A stretch of DNA of 60,102 bases, from contig WIAG01000017.1 in assembly GCA_014055495.1 (NCBI GenBank), forward strand, positions 1 to 60,102, given 5' to 3'. The notes under the pieces are model-generated. The model saw nothing but the letters and a program-made list of their open reading frames with translations, had not been told where the DNA came from and did not search any database. Below are positions 52,406-60,102 of the stretch, in pieces (positions within the stretch are counted from its first letter, which is position 1; each line of letters starts with the position of its first letter). Made by a program: the position numbers and the translations under genes. The stretch comes from Nitrospira sp. CR1.2. Its GTDB lineage: Bacteria; Nitrospirota; Nitrospiria; Nitrospirales; Nitrospiraceae.

Positions 52406-53704
52406 ATGGCCAGTGTTGCAATTCGAGCAGAGGGTTTGTCGAAGCACTACCGGCTGGGGGCCGGGGTGCAGCATAATACGCTCCGCGATCACGTGATGCA
52501 TCGCCTGAAGTCCCTGACCCGTTTGGGCGCAGATCAGTCCGAGTCTGATCCCTCCTTCTGGGCCGTGAACGACATTTCCTTTGAGGTCCAGCACGGGGAA
52601 GTGCTTGGCATCATCGGACATAACGGCGCCGGGAAAAGTACGCTGCTCAAGATTCTCTCGCGAATCACGCAGCCCACAAAAGGCACGGCCGATATTTACG
52701 GGCGGGTGAGTTCGTTGCTGGAAGTTGGAACGGGGTTCCATTCCGAACTGACGGGGCGGGAGAACATCTTTTTGAACGCGGCGATGTTGGGGATGCGGCG
52801 GCAGGAGGTTCGGAAAAAGTTCGATGAGATCGTGGCCTTCTCCGGTGTGGAGCGGTTCATCGATACCCCGGTCAAGCGATATTCGAGCGGCATGTATGTA
52901 CGGTTGGCGTTTGCCGTGGCTGCGCATCTCGAACCGGAAATCTTGATTGTGGACGAGGTGCTGGCGGTGGGTGACACCAGTTTTCAGCAGAAGTGTCTGG
53001 GGAAGATGGAGGAAGTCAGCCGAAGCGGCCGCACCGTCCTGATCGTCAGCCACAATATGACGATTATCGAGGGACTGTGCGAGCGGGCGATTCTCCTGGA
53101 GAAGGGGCGGATTGGGAGAATGGGTAAGACGCATACCGTGGTGGAGGGCTACGCCGACGCCATTCGCAGTCACGCCAGTACCGCCATCGAGGATCGGGAG
53201 GATCGGGTCGGACTCGGAGAAATCCTTCTTACAAAAATTGAATTGATGGACAGTGAGCGACATGCGGTTGCCGCAGCAATTACGGGCCGCGACCTCATCA
53301 TTCGCATGCACTATCGTTGTGCCGACCAGAAAGACTTTCGAAACTGTCGCGTGAGTATTTCCGTCAATGGTCGCAAAGGGGAAGATCTGTTTGTGTTGTC
53401 GACCGATATCGTGGATCCGACGCCTCTGACGTTGAAGGGAGCCGGATACGTCGATTTTATTGTGCCGGAATTGCCATTGACCGGCGGAGCATACTTTTTT
53501 CAGTCCTACATCGAATCCAACGGGCAGGCCCAAGATTGGATCAAGAACGTCGCCCCCTTGCCGGTCCTGGATGCCGATTACTACGGAACAGGTAATCTGT
53601 GTCCTCCCGGGTGGGAGGCCAGCGGCGTCCTGATCGACTATCGCTGGGAGTCCAGCGATGGTCGCCGAACCTCCGTGCTCCCTCTCAGAGCCACACAACG
53701 GTAA
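52406..53704 (+). CDS. wzt: ABC export ATPase with C-terminal carbohydrate-binding domain
   Basis: A 432-residue Wzt-type ATPase. The nucleotide-binding domain (about 1-245) has Walker A GHNGAGKST, signature YSSGMYVRLAF, Walker B ILIVDEVLAVGD and a terminal switch His (VSHN). The C-terminal ~180 residues form a Wzt_C beta-sandwich (ELMDSERHAVAAAITGRDLI, YVDFIVPELPLTGGAYFFQS), which in E. coli O9a Wzt recognises the terminal modification of the O-antigen. It is coupled to wzm with no spacer. Confidence 0.92.
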   Translation: MASVAIRAEGLSKHYRLGAGVQHNTLRDHVMHRLKSLTRLGADQSESDPSFWAVNDISFEVQHGEVLGIIGHNGAGKSTLLKILSRITQPTKGTADIYGRVSSLLEVGTGFHSELTGRENIFLNAAMLGMRRQEVRKKFDEIVAFSGVERFIDTPVKRYSSGMYVRLAFAVAAHLEPEILIVDEVLAVGDTSFQQKCLGKMEEVSRSGRTVLIVSHNMTIIEGLCERAILLEKGRIGRMGKTHTVVEGYADAIRSHASTAIEDREDRVGLGEILLTKIELMDSERHAVAAAITGRDLIIRMHYRCADQKDFRNCRVSISVNGRKGEDLFVLSTDIVDPTPLTLKGAGYVDFIVPELPLTGGAYFFQSYIESNGQAQDWIKNVAPLPVLDADYYGTGNLCPPGWEASGVLIDYRWESSDGRRTSVLPLRATQR

Positions 53705-53855
53705 CCCTTGACGAGAAGCGCCCGTCTCTGCTGATGAGCCATCGCCTGCCTCCCGGTCGCGTCCTGTCGGCAAATCACTAATTGCTCTGCAACCGCTCAA
53801 GAGTGCGCTACGATCTGCCCTATCACTCCTGATGGCGATCGACTGAGGCGTACGC

Positions 53856-54059
53856 ATGGGTTCCGTGGTCGAAGACGGACAGCAGGCACAGCTTGAGCTG
53901 GCCGGGTTGAGGCGCACGCTGAAGTGGACGAATATCCAACGTGAACAGTTGTTGGATCGTCTGGATCTTCTCCGCCTTGACAACCAGCGGCTGCAAGAGC
54001 GGGTAGAGGAACTGGAGCGGCAGTTGGCAGAGGCCAGGCAGCAGCAGGCCCTCTTCTAG
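53856..54059 (+). CDS. 67-residue coiled-coil protein
   Basis: A short protein that is almost entirely a charged heptad-repeat helix: LAGLRRTLKWTN, LLDRLDLLRLDNQRLQERV, ELERQLAEARQQQ. GAGGCG lies upstream of the ATG. Its TAG stop is also the first three bases of an inverted-repeat element. Function unknown; ZapB-like or SlyX-like scaffolds look similar at this length, but I claim neither. Confidence 0.55.
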   Translation: MGSVVEDGQQAQLELAGLRRTLKWTNIQREQLLDRLDLLRLDNQRLQERVEELERQLAEARQQQALF

Positions 54060-54294
54060 TCCGCATGATTCATGACCGCTTCTGCTTCATCGCCGATCCG
54101 CTGCTGCAACGAGCCTTCGGCCGACGGGCTTGCCGCTTCGGTCCGGCCGCCTCACCGACTCGGCGGCGCGCACAAACGTGGCGCTCTTTCTTCATCGCGC
54201 CGTGCGCCTCTCGACGTACTGCACGAGTACCCCTCGGGCCCTCGCGGATCCACGCGTCGGTTTCGCGACGAACCGTCATGAATCATGCGGGCTA
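54057..54294. repeat. 238-bp inverted-repeat element (MITE-like)
   Basis: TAGTCCGCATGATTCATGAC at 54057-54076 and its inverted copy at 54275-54294 (one mismatch) bound the element; CTAG occurs at both outer edges. The ends and the inner CGCTTCTGCT...CTTCGGCCG and CGACGAACCG blocks match the element at 57816-57943 in inverse orientation, with ~110 bp extra inside. No transposase is encoded. Confidence 0.85.
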
Positions 54295-54402
54295 GTGTCA
54301 GTACGACATGTCCCGCGATCGCCTGGCTTCTTGTCTCTCAGATTCAACTCCGGCGTGATACAGTCATGTGATGGCGGCAGGGTATGCCCCGCCCATCTCA
54401 CG

Positions 54403-55197
54403 ATGTCGGCTCCTATGACCCATAAGATCACTACTGCCGATGATCTCCGCTGGTTGCTCACGCACACCCAAGGGTTTCGTGGTGGGCAGATTACAGACGT
54501 CCATGTCGCAAAGCGGCGGATGTTCGATGAGGAGTCCGGCCGCGACGTGACGGTCGAAAGCATGGTGACGGTGCTCATCAGGTATTCCGTACGCGGAGTC
54601 CTCAGGGTAGCCAAATTATCCATGCACGCGGTGTCTGATCTCTCCCTGTTTGAGCAGGATGGCGGAGACTGGGCGATAGTGGGTGGGATCCAGGTGGAAT
54701 TCAAAGAAGGGAAGGTGCGATTCTGGTTTGATCCCCACGGAGACCTCTATGTCGTATGCGAGGAGGCCTCGTTTGAAGAGGTCTCGCTGCCGCATGGAGG
54801 GACGGAGCGGGAAGAATTGGTCGAGCAATGGGTGTTTCAAGCCGATTGCGGCGAAGTCCCCAGCATCAACTGGCTGCTGAATCAACTCGATCAGGTCGGC
54901 ATACCCTGTGTCTGGAGAGCGGCGGCGCGCCGGGAGCACCGTCCGCGCGGGATTTGTTGGGAAGGGGAGTTGGTGACGGCAAGCGTCCAGGGATGTGCGG
55001 GGCCGGTTGCCGCACTTGATGTGCAAACCTATGGGCCGATCGATGGCGGGGGATTTGGGATCTTGGTACAGTCTCGCAGAGCCGTGGGCCGCGCCGGTCA
55101 CCGATTGTTCAGCATGGTTGCCCACGTGGTGACGAGTGCGTATAGGGGCACCAGTCTCACCGGGGGAGCATTGTTGCCGCCGGGAGAGGGGAGATAG
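54403..55197 (+). CDS. Hypothetical protein
   Basis: A 264-residue soluble protein with no recognised family. The first ~130 residues are beta-rich (GGQITDVHVAKRRM, ESMVTVLIRYSVRGVLRVAKL, AIVGGIQVEFKEGKVRFWFD) and contain an acidic segment; the rest is mixed with WLLNQLDQVGIPCVWRAAA. ATG 54403 and 54415 are both possible; the open frame upstream runs through the repeat element and is not credible. It converges with the methyltransferase gene. Confidence 0.6.
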   Translation: MSAPMTHKITTADDLRWLLTHTQGFRGGQITDVHVAKRRMFDEESGRDVTVESMVTVLIRYSVRGVLRVAKLSMHAVSDLSLFEQDGGDWAIVGGIQVEFKEGKVRFWFDPHGDLYVVCEEASFEEVSLPHGGTEREELVEQWVFQADCGEVPSINWLLNQLDQVGIPCVWRAAARREHRPRGICWEGELVTASVQGCAGPVAALDVQTYGPIDGGGFGILVQSRRAVGRAGHRLFSMVAHVVTSAYRGTSLTGGALLPPGEGR

Positions 55198-55257
55198 CGG
55201 GACGCGCAATGGGAGGAATGGGAGCCCGTTGGGAATAGCGAGAGGGGACGCGGGCTC

Positions 55258-55944
55258 TTAGCTGACGTGGCCGTGCTTCCCGTTTCCATTTCCGTTCACA
55301 CCGACCGAACCGTTTCCATTGACGCTGCCCTTCCGGTTGACGCACTCGACCAGGTGCCAGAACTTCATCGGATTGACTTTCTCTTTTCTGGTCACGTGCA
55401 GGTTGGTGCCTTCCAAGACGGTGTTCAAGGACAGGTCGGTACGGAAGCCGATGTGCTTACAGAGCGGAGAGATGACCTTTTCAACAGCGGCGATCAGCTT
55501 GTTCCCGTTGCTGAAGTGGTTCAACATGATGATGCGGCCGCCGGGTTTACACACGCGGATCATTTCGTTGACGACTTTCCGGTAGTCCGGGACGGCGGTC
55601 ACGACATAGGCCGCCATGACGGTGTCGAAAGTATTGTCGGGGAATTCCATTTTCCCGGCATCCATCAGCATGAGACGCACGTGATCCAGATGGTAATGCG
55701 ATTGCCGCTGCCTGGCTTTGGCGAGCATGCCGGAGGAGAGGTCGATGCCGGTGATGTTGCAGTTCTTCGGATAGTATTCGAGGGCGATCCCCGTTCCAAC
55801 GCCGACTTCGAGAATATTTTCTTCCGGTCGGATCCTCAGGTTGCGCACACAAGCTTCGCGCGACTCGTGGAAAATTTTCCCAAAAATATGATCGTAGACG
55901 CCGGAATAACTGGTATACACTCGCTCGACTTTGGCGATATCCAT
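55258..55944 (-). CDS. Class I SAM-dependent methyltransferase (PmtA/UbiE-like)
   Basis: A 228-residue methyltransferase. The SAM motif LEVGVGTGIALEYYP (about 45-59), acidic loop TGIDLSSGMLAKAR, MDAGKMEFPDNTFDTVMAAY and the CKPGGRIIMLNHF post-motif are typical of UbiE and Rhodobacter-type phospholipid N-methyltransferase PmtA; the substrate is therefore uncertain. The last ~20 residues are Asn/Gly-rich low complexity (NGNGSVGVNGNGNGK), absent from family members I know. Start ATG 55944 with GGAGGGACG upstream. Confidence 0.85.
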   Translation of the reverse strand: MDIAKVERVYTSYSGVYDHIFGKIFHESREACVRNLRIRPEENILEVGVGTGIALEYYPKNCNITGIDLSSGMLAKARQRQSHYHLDHVRLMLMDAGKMEFPDNTFDTVMAAYVVTAVPDYRKVVNEMIRVCKPGGRIIMLNHFSNGNKLIAAVEKVISPLCKHIGFRTDLSLNTVLEGTNLHVTRKEKVNPMKFWHLVECVNRKGSVNGNGSVGVNGNGNGKHGHVS

Positions 55945-56199
55945 CGTCCCTCCGCAAGCTCACACCCATCGGGCCGCACACTCCGCAGTGCGGCAGTGAC
56001 GGAAGCGAGCAGTGTGGCGTGGAAAAAATCTATGAAGGCGGGACTGCGATCCGGATGACTCGTCCTCACCCGCCGGATAAGAACGGGCTTAATGTAGCCA
56101 AAGCGCTCCTGGGGAGTCAACAGGTTCCTGAGGTGTTTGGGCGTCTGCACCGGTTGTCCGGGCTTGATTCTCCGGGAAGCCCTATGGGAAGTTTCGCGA

Positions 56200-56820
56200 A
56201 TGATCTTAGCCGGGGCGTTTGCCATTGTGTTGTTCATCGGCCTGCTCGTCGGTGATTGGATGTACTACACCCGACTTTCCTCGGATGCCGGTCGATATGG
56301 GTATGGAATCGGGCAAGTGCAGGATCGGTTTCCCGCGCTCACATTGTCGAAGCTGCTGCGCGCGTTCGACGCGAATGGATTTGTCAGTTTGCCGCACGGG
56401 GTCGCCCGGGTCTTTCCCGAGGTGGGGCGCATGGTCGTTAGGCCGACCCATCGCCTGTTCTCGATGCGCTTCCGCACCGCGTGGCCGTTGAAAGGATCCA
56501 TCGAACTGGTGTCCGACGGGGAGGGGCTTCGGCTGATCTGCACCAAGCGCGTGCCCTGGTCTTCGTCGATCCTCACGTTTCTCTGGTTCAGTCTCGTGGG
56601 ATTCGGGACAGTGGGCTTCCTCATTACCTATCTGCTTCAGGGCGAACTCGACTCGTTAGGTAGTGTGTTGCTGGGAATCGGGGTGACGGGAGTCGGGCTC
56701 ATTGTGGTGGCTTTCGGACTGTTGACGGTCACGGTGGCCTATCGCATTGAGAATACGCGGCTGATGCTCGTGTATGAGGAGCTGAAAGCGATTGTTGTGG
56801 AACAGGAGCGTGCCGCGTAG
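56200..56820 (+). CDS. Hypothetical membrane protein
   Basis: A 206-residue protein with an N-terminal helix (MILAGAFAIVLFIGLLVGDWM) and two C-terminal helices (about 128-150 and 158-183), separated by a ~100-residue soluble part with FPALTLSKLLRAFDANGF and GVARVFPEVGRMVV. No family is recognised. The soluble part would face outside if the first helix is inserted N-in. Ribosome site is weak (GGGAAG). Confidence 0.6.
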   Translation: MILAGAFAIVLFIGLLVGDWMYYTRLSSDAGRYGYGIGQVQDRFPALTLSKLLRAFDANGFVSLPHGVARVFPEVGRMVVRPTHRLFSMRFRTAWPLKGSIELVSDGEGLRLICTKRVPWSSSILTFLWFSLVGFGTVGFLITYLLQGELDSLGSVLLGIGVTGVGLIVVAFGLLTVTVAYRIENTRLMLVYEELKAIVVEQERAA

Positions 56821-56876
56821 CCGATGGCGCGGTGCAGAGATGAGGTGAGGGCGCGGGCCTGTCACTCGCAGATGGG

Positions 56877-57233
56877 TTACGATGGACGCCGGTACAGGCT
56901 CAGGAGATGCTCGAAGTCTTCAGGCAGGTCCAACGGAGTGCCCGATTGGGCCAGGCCGGCGATGATGCCGCGGTGTTTCAAATTCAGGCCCGAATCGACG
57001 AAGGCCGCTCGAAAAAGGGTCCATCGCTGTGACCTGTCCGAGGCCACTCGATGCAACTCCTCGGGCGGCAGAGATGTGAGTGTTTTGGTCAAGGTTCCCA
57101 GGGCCTTTTCGACACTATCATAAGGGGCCGCCAGCTTGAGACGGCTGTAAAAAAGGGTGAGGTGTCCCCGGAATTCCTCCCGGAGTGACTCGATTGACCC
57201 TGGTCCCAATTGGCGCCCTGTATCCTCGCCCAT
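56877..57233 (-). CDS. Hypothetical protein
   Basis: A 118-residue soluble, mostly helical protein: SIESLREEFRGHLTLFYSRL, YDSVEKALGTLTKTLTSLPP and DLPEDFEHLLSLYRRPS. GAGGAGG lies 5 nt before ATG 57233, so the start is clear. No family is recognised. It is divergent from the lipoprotein gene to its right. Confidence 0.65.
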   Translation of the reverse strand: MGEDTGRQLGPGSIESLREEFRGHLTLFYSRLKLAAPYDSVEKALGTLTKTLTSLPPEELHRVASDRSQRWTLFRAAFVDSGLNLKHRGIIAGLAQSGTPLDLPEDFEHLLSLYRRPS

Positions 57234-57341
57234 GCGGTCCTCCTCGCCTCTGCCCAAGCCTCAGGGGGGAGCTTACGGGAGAGGTAGGCGGTTGCGCAAC
57301 GCGTTTTCCCGATGAATCACATTTTTATCATGGAGGGTGTC

Positions 57342-57818
57342 ATGTGGTATCGATCGTTGCTGGTGCTTGTCGGAATCCTCGCGGCCGGGGTGACCGGCTG
57401 TTCCCACCACCACGGGAGTTATGAACGTGGAAAGGGCGACTATTACTGGAGCAAAGCGACGCAGGATGTGAGCGGTCTGATTGAAAAACACGTGAAGAAT
57501 CCCGAAACCGCCAAGCAGGTCAACGTGGTGATGGGGGACATGATCACCGAGATTAAGTCTGCTCGGGAACAACACCGTCAATCACATCGTGCACTCTATG
57601 AGTTGAATGCCAGCTATTCCGCCTCGCCTGAGGAGTTTACGAAGATCCTCGATGAGCTCAACACGAACCGTATGCGCTCGGCCGCCAGGATTCTTGGGTT
57701 GCGGTTCAAGATGAAGTCGTTGTTGTCGGCTGAGGAATGGGCGGCCATGTCCGATGAATTGAAGCGCTATGGCAGTCGGTACTACGGAAAAGGTGCAGAA
57801 GGCGCGGCAGCTCATTAA
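57342..57818 (+). CDS. Hypothetical helical lipoprotein
   Basis: A 158-residue lipoprotein: signal peptide with lipobox VTGC (Cys20), a His-rich start (CSHHHGSYERG), then an all-helical domain (NVVMGDMITEIKSAREQHRQ, ELNTNRMRSAARILGL, LLSAEEWAAM) reminiscent of Spy/CpxP LTxxQ-like periplasmic proteins. ATG 57342 is favoured by GGAGGG upstream. Its TAA stop is the first triplet of an inverted-repeat element. Confidence 0.65.
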   Translation: MWYRSLLVLVGILAAGVTGCSHHHGSYERGKGDYYWSKATQDVSGLIEKHVKNPETAKQVNVVMGDMITEIKSAREQHRQSHRALYELNASYSASPEEFTKILDELNTNRMRSAARILGLRFKMKSLLSAEEWAAMSDELKRYGSRYYGKGAEGAAAH

Positions 57819-57943
57819 CCCGCATTATTCATGACGGTTCGTCGCGAAATTGCCGAATCACGTGGCGAGCCCGCCGGCCGAAGGCCCGTCGCAGCAGTGA
57901 ATCGGCGATTGCAGCAGAAGCGCTGATGAATAATGCGGGTTAA
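57816..57943. repeat. 128-bp inverted-repeat element (MITE-like)
   Basis: TTAACCCGCATTATTCAT at 57816-57833 and its perfect inverted copy at 57926-57943 bound a 128-bp element with TTAA at both edges. The interior CTTCGGCCGGCGGGCT and CGACGAACCG-type blocks match the element at 54057-54294. No coding capacity is seen. Confidence 0.9.
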
Positions 57944-57959
57944 GCGCGGCGTGTATTGC

Positions 57960-58568
57960 TCAGGCCAGCCTGCCCACGCCGGGGCGATGGTTCAGAAACA
58001 GCAGATGAGCGGCGGCGTGGGTCAATTCCACCCCGCTCACCCCCGCGTGGTCGATACGCGCATGGCGGAGGGCAGTCAGGTTGAGCCGGAGGTAATGGGC
58101 GAGCAGCGCCCGAATGACGTCGCCGTGGGACACCACGAGATAGGTCGCTTCGTGCGCGGCCTGTAGCGCCTGTTCGAGGGCCTCCACCGCCCGTTGCTGC
58201 ACTTCTTGCAGCGTTTCACCACCGGCTGGGCGGGCCCGATCCGGGTGTGTATACCAGTCCCGCTTGGCCGGGTCTTCAGCAAAATCCTGCCAATATCGAT
58301 TGATCCAGTCGCCGACGCCGATCTCACGCAACCCGGCCAGATGTTGGGGCCTGGTGGCCTGCGCCCGGCTGAGGATGTCGGCCGTTTGTACCGCGCGTAA
58401 GACGGGGCTCGTGAAGATGCCGGCGACCGGGGTCTGGACCAGCATGTCGGCGCAGGCACGGGCCTGCTGTTCACCGGTGTGGTTCAAGGGAATCGGCTGA
58501 TCGCCCATGACCCGACCGGATCGATTCCAGTCGGTTTCTCCATGGCGAATGAGCAGCAGCGTCGGCAT
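57960..58568 (-). CDS. Histidine phosphatase family protein
   Basis: A 202-residue phosphoglycerate-mutase-superfamily protein. RHGET at residues 8-12 (phospho-His9), second His in VVSHGDVIRALL, and the substrate region GVGDWINRYW are visible. It lacks the mutase-specific stretches present in gpmA, so it is more likely a phosphatase; cobC/alpha-ribazole or 2-carboxy-sugar phosphatases are alternatives. It lies 16 bp from the MITE-like element. Confidence 0.85.
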   Translation of the reverse strand: MPTLLLIRHGETDWNRSGRVMGDQPIPLNHTGEQQARACADMLVQTPVAGIFTSPVLRAVQTADILSRAQATRPQHLAGLREIGVGDWINRYWQDFAEDPAKRDWYTHPDRARPAGGETLQEVQQRAVEALEQALQAAHEATYLVVSHGDVIRALLAHYLRLNLTALRHARIDHAGVSGVELTHAAAHLLFLNHRPGVGRLA

Positions 58569-58589
58569 GCCTGATCCTTCCGGACCCTG

Positions 58590-59642
58590 TTAGACCCTGG
58601 GTGGTGTGTGGTCGAGACCGGTCAGCGGGAGCGGAGCCCAGTTCTGTCCGCCATCGGTGGAGCGGTAGAGTCCGCTTCCATTGGTGCCGAGGTACAGCAA
58701 CTGGGGATCACTCGCGCTGATGCTGATGGTACGAATGTTCAGCGTCGTCAACCCTTGATTCTGCGCCTGCCAGGTTTTCCCGCCGTCGAGGGTCTTCCGT
58801 ATCCCGTCGGGACCGCCGACGTACAGAATATCGGGGTCGGTCGGATGCAGCGCGAGCGTGCTGATGAATTGATTCGACAGTCCTTGCCCGATCTGCTCCC
58901 AATACTCGCCGCGATTGGTGGATCGAAAGAGGCCCTTGGTCGTGGCGGCGTAGACGATCTCGGACTTCTGGGGATCAACGGCCATCACATTGACTCCAAG
59001 CGCCATGGCCGCATTCAACACGTCATCGGGAATGAGACCCTGATTTTTTTTCTGCCAGGAGGAGCCGCCGTCTTCGCTGCGATACGTGCCGCCGGTCGTG
59101 CCCGCGTACAGGATGCGAGGATGCTGGTGGTCCATGGTGATGCAGGTGACGATGTGTACTTCCTTCATGCCCGCCATGCGTTCCTCCCATTCCCGACCTC
59201 CGTTCTTAGAGATGAAGGCGCCGACGGTGGTGGCGAGGTAGATCAGTTCGGTGTTGTCGGGATGAAAGATGATCTCATTGATGAACGAGACATGTTCCTT
59301 GAGTCCGACATTGTGCGGGAGCCAGTGCTGGCCCCCGTCGGGACTTTTGTAGATGGCGTCGCCCATGGTGCCGGCATACACGGTGGCGGGAAGTTTCGGG
59401 TCGATCGCGAGTGTGGTGACGCGGCGGGCCGTGAATGCGGGAAATTGCTCCCACGTCGCCCCGCCGTCCCGCGTCTTATGCACGGCATCGTTCGTGGCCA
59501 CGTAGACGATGTTCGGGTTGGACGGATGGAGCGCAATCGACACCACGGCGGATTCACGCGAACCGCAGGCCAATAGAAAGAGACCGACGAGCCAGACGGA
59601 TTGCCGGAGCAGGGTCATGAGTCGAGTGGGCCAGAAGGACAT
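58590..59642 (-). CDS. Asp-box beta-propeller lipoprotein (BNR/Ycf48-like)
   Basis: A 350-residue lipoprotein with lipobox LLAC near residue 26. At least seven Asp-box motifs of form SxDGGxxW are present: TRDGGATW, SPDGGQHW, SKNGGREW, SEDGGSSW, STNRGEYW, TLDGGKTW and STDGGQNW, interleaved with hydrophobic strands such as IVYVATNDAV and ILYAGTTGGTY. This predicts a sialidase-like/Ycf48-like propeller anchored to the membrane. Catalytic residues of sialidases are not seen, so binding or assembly is more likely. Start codon uncertain (59666, 59642 or 59618). Confidence 0.78.
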   Translation of the reverse strand: MSFWPTRLMTLLRQSVWLVGLFLLACGSRESAVVSIALHPSNPNIVYVATNDAVHKTRDGGATWEQFPAFTARRVTTLAIDPKLPATVYAGTMGDAIYKSPDGGQHWLPHNVGLKEHVSFINEIIFHPDNTELIYLATTVGAFISKNGGREWEERMAGMKEVHIVTCITMDHQHPRILYAGTTGGTYRSEDGGSSWQKKNQGLIPDDVLNAAMALGVNVMAVDPQKSEIVYAATTKGLFRSTNRGEYWEQIGQGLSNQFISTLALHPTDPDILYVGGPDGIRKTLDGGKTWQAQNQGLTTLNIRTISISASDPQLLYLGTNGSGLYRSTDGGQNWAPLPLTGLDHTPPRV

Positions 59643-59715
59643 CACAGTGGCCGAAGACCTAACCATAGCGTCGCGACTGAGTCAAGGTGAGACATGGTTG
59701 TCCGGTGGCGGCGGG

Positions 59716-60102
59716 TCACAATTTGGGCGTCACCCGCTCGGCATAACCGGTCATTTCGACATATCCATTTCCGGTGACGGCTTTTCCGCGTGCCTGGCCC
59801 GAGGCAGCCACCGCCCCTTCCCAGTAGGTGACACGCGTGCTGCGGGCCGTATCGAGTTCCTGATCGGCGAGCAATGAGGCCACCTCCAGGTCTAGGCCGA
59901 GCGACGGGGCCCTGAGCCGCCAGCGCTGCGGGTACCGCCCCCCGGATCGTGTACTGGTCCAATGCGAGCGGGGCACAATGGTCAGATCCTGGAGCCGCAG
60001 TGGTTGCGTCCGGCCGTCGGCCAGGACGAACGTGCCTCCGGACACCGGGTCGGATGTACCGTCGGCATGCCGTAGGGAATACCACATCAGCTCTGTCGAG
60101 TC
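59716..60102 (-). CDS. CrtC/AttH-like lipocalin-fold protein, C-terminal part
   Basis: The 3' 128 codons of a gene cut by the window edge. DSTELMWYSLRHADGTSDP, then GTFVLADG, and YWEGAVAASG with GNGYVEMTGYAERV match the C-terminal half of the CrtC/AttH family (carotenoid 1,2-hydratase and AttH-like proteins, often encoded beside LolCDE-type ABC permeases). The N-terminal half lies outside the window. Substrate unknown. Confidence 0.75.
   Translation of the reverse strand, partial: DSTELMWYSLRHADGTSDPVSGGTFVLADGRTQPLRLQDLTIVPRSHWTSTRSGGRYPQRWRLRAPSLGLDLEVASLLADQELDTARSTRVTYWEGAVAASGQARGKAVTGNGYVEMTGYAERVTPKL

Noticed and set aside
52109-53983. Long minus-strand open frame of 624 codons
   Set aside because: It is antisense to wzm and wzt, whose motifs are clear, and its translation shows no domain.
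1-60102. CRISPR arrays and rRNA genes
   Set aside because: No regularly spaced identical repeats with unique spacers and no rRNA signature sequences were seen on either strand.

Overview
The window is GC-rich bacterial chromosome (roughly 60% GC by eye) with tightly packed, often 4-bp-overlapping genes. Gene content points to a Gram-negative diderm: a Pal lipoprotein, a TonB-like protein, an outer-membrane barrel, an LptM-like lipoprotein and Wzm/Wzt polysaccharide export. The LL-diaminopimelate aminotransferase (DapL) route to lysine and the style of short intergenic repeats remind me of Nitrospira/Nitrospirota. That assignment is inference from memory, not a search result.

Left part (1-5 kb): a group-2-like sigma-70 factor on the minus strand, then trmI - SDR oxidoreductase - aroE - aroK on the plus strand, followed by tRNA-Arg(TCG). 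The tRNA is the integration site of a ~6.2 kb mobile element (4963-11241) bounded by 47-bp direct repeats of the tRNA 3' half. The element carries a tyrosine integrase, a zinc-finger protein, an excisionase-like HTH protein, a possible divergent HUH-type Rep protein followed by strong hairpins, a small Cys-rich protein, three unknown cargo genes in AT-richer DNA, and a RelB/YafQ toxin-antitoxin pair.

Middle (11-27 kb): pal, an acidic microprotein, a DUF3422 membrane protein, two PilZ proteins, small membrane peptides, a TonB-like protein, zwf and msrA, a tandem pair of 47-residue zinc-ribbon microproteins, ttcA, a metallopeptidase/ATP-grasp pair, an outer-membrane barrel, gpmA and several unknown genes.

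Biosynthetic core (27-36 kb): argD-argF-argG-argH, a short LptM-like lipoprotein, then lysA-dapA-dapB, all on the plus strand. dapL lies farther on at 47.8-48.9 kb in a dapL-folK-panC minus-strand operon, so the four lysine genes here give aspartate semialdehyde to LL-DAP and the final decarboxylation of meso-DAP.

Right part (36-60 kb): small metal-binding proteins and lipoproteins, a transaldolase-family aldolase, type-5 uracil-DNA glycosylase, MltD-like transglycosylase, glycerate kinase, a rifampicin-phosphotransferase-like PEP-synthase relative, rmuC, a MazG-like protein, a zinc-ribbon PilZ protein, a membrane acyltransferase, Wzm/Wzt, a SAM methyltransferase, a histidine phosphatase, an Asp-box beta-propeller lipoprotein, and the C-terminal part of a CrtC/AttH-like protein cut by the window edge. 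Short inverted-repeat elements sit exactly at stop codons at four places (15.2, 23.8, 54.1 and 57.8 kb). The most unusual items are the tRNA-integrated element with its replication-like module, the tandem zinc-ribbon microproteins, the peptidase/ATP-grasp unit and the stop-codon-linked repeats.
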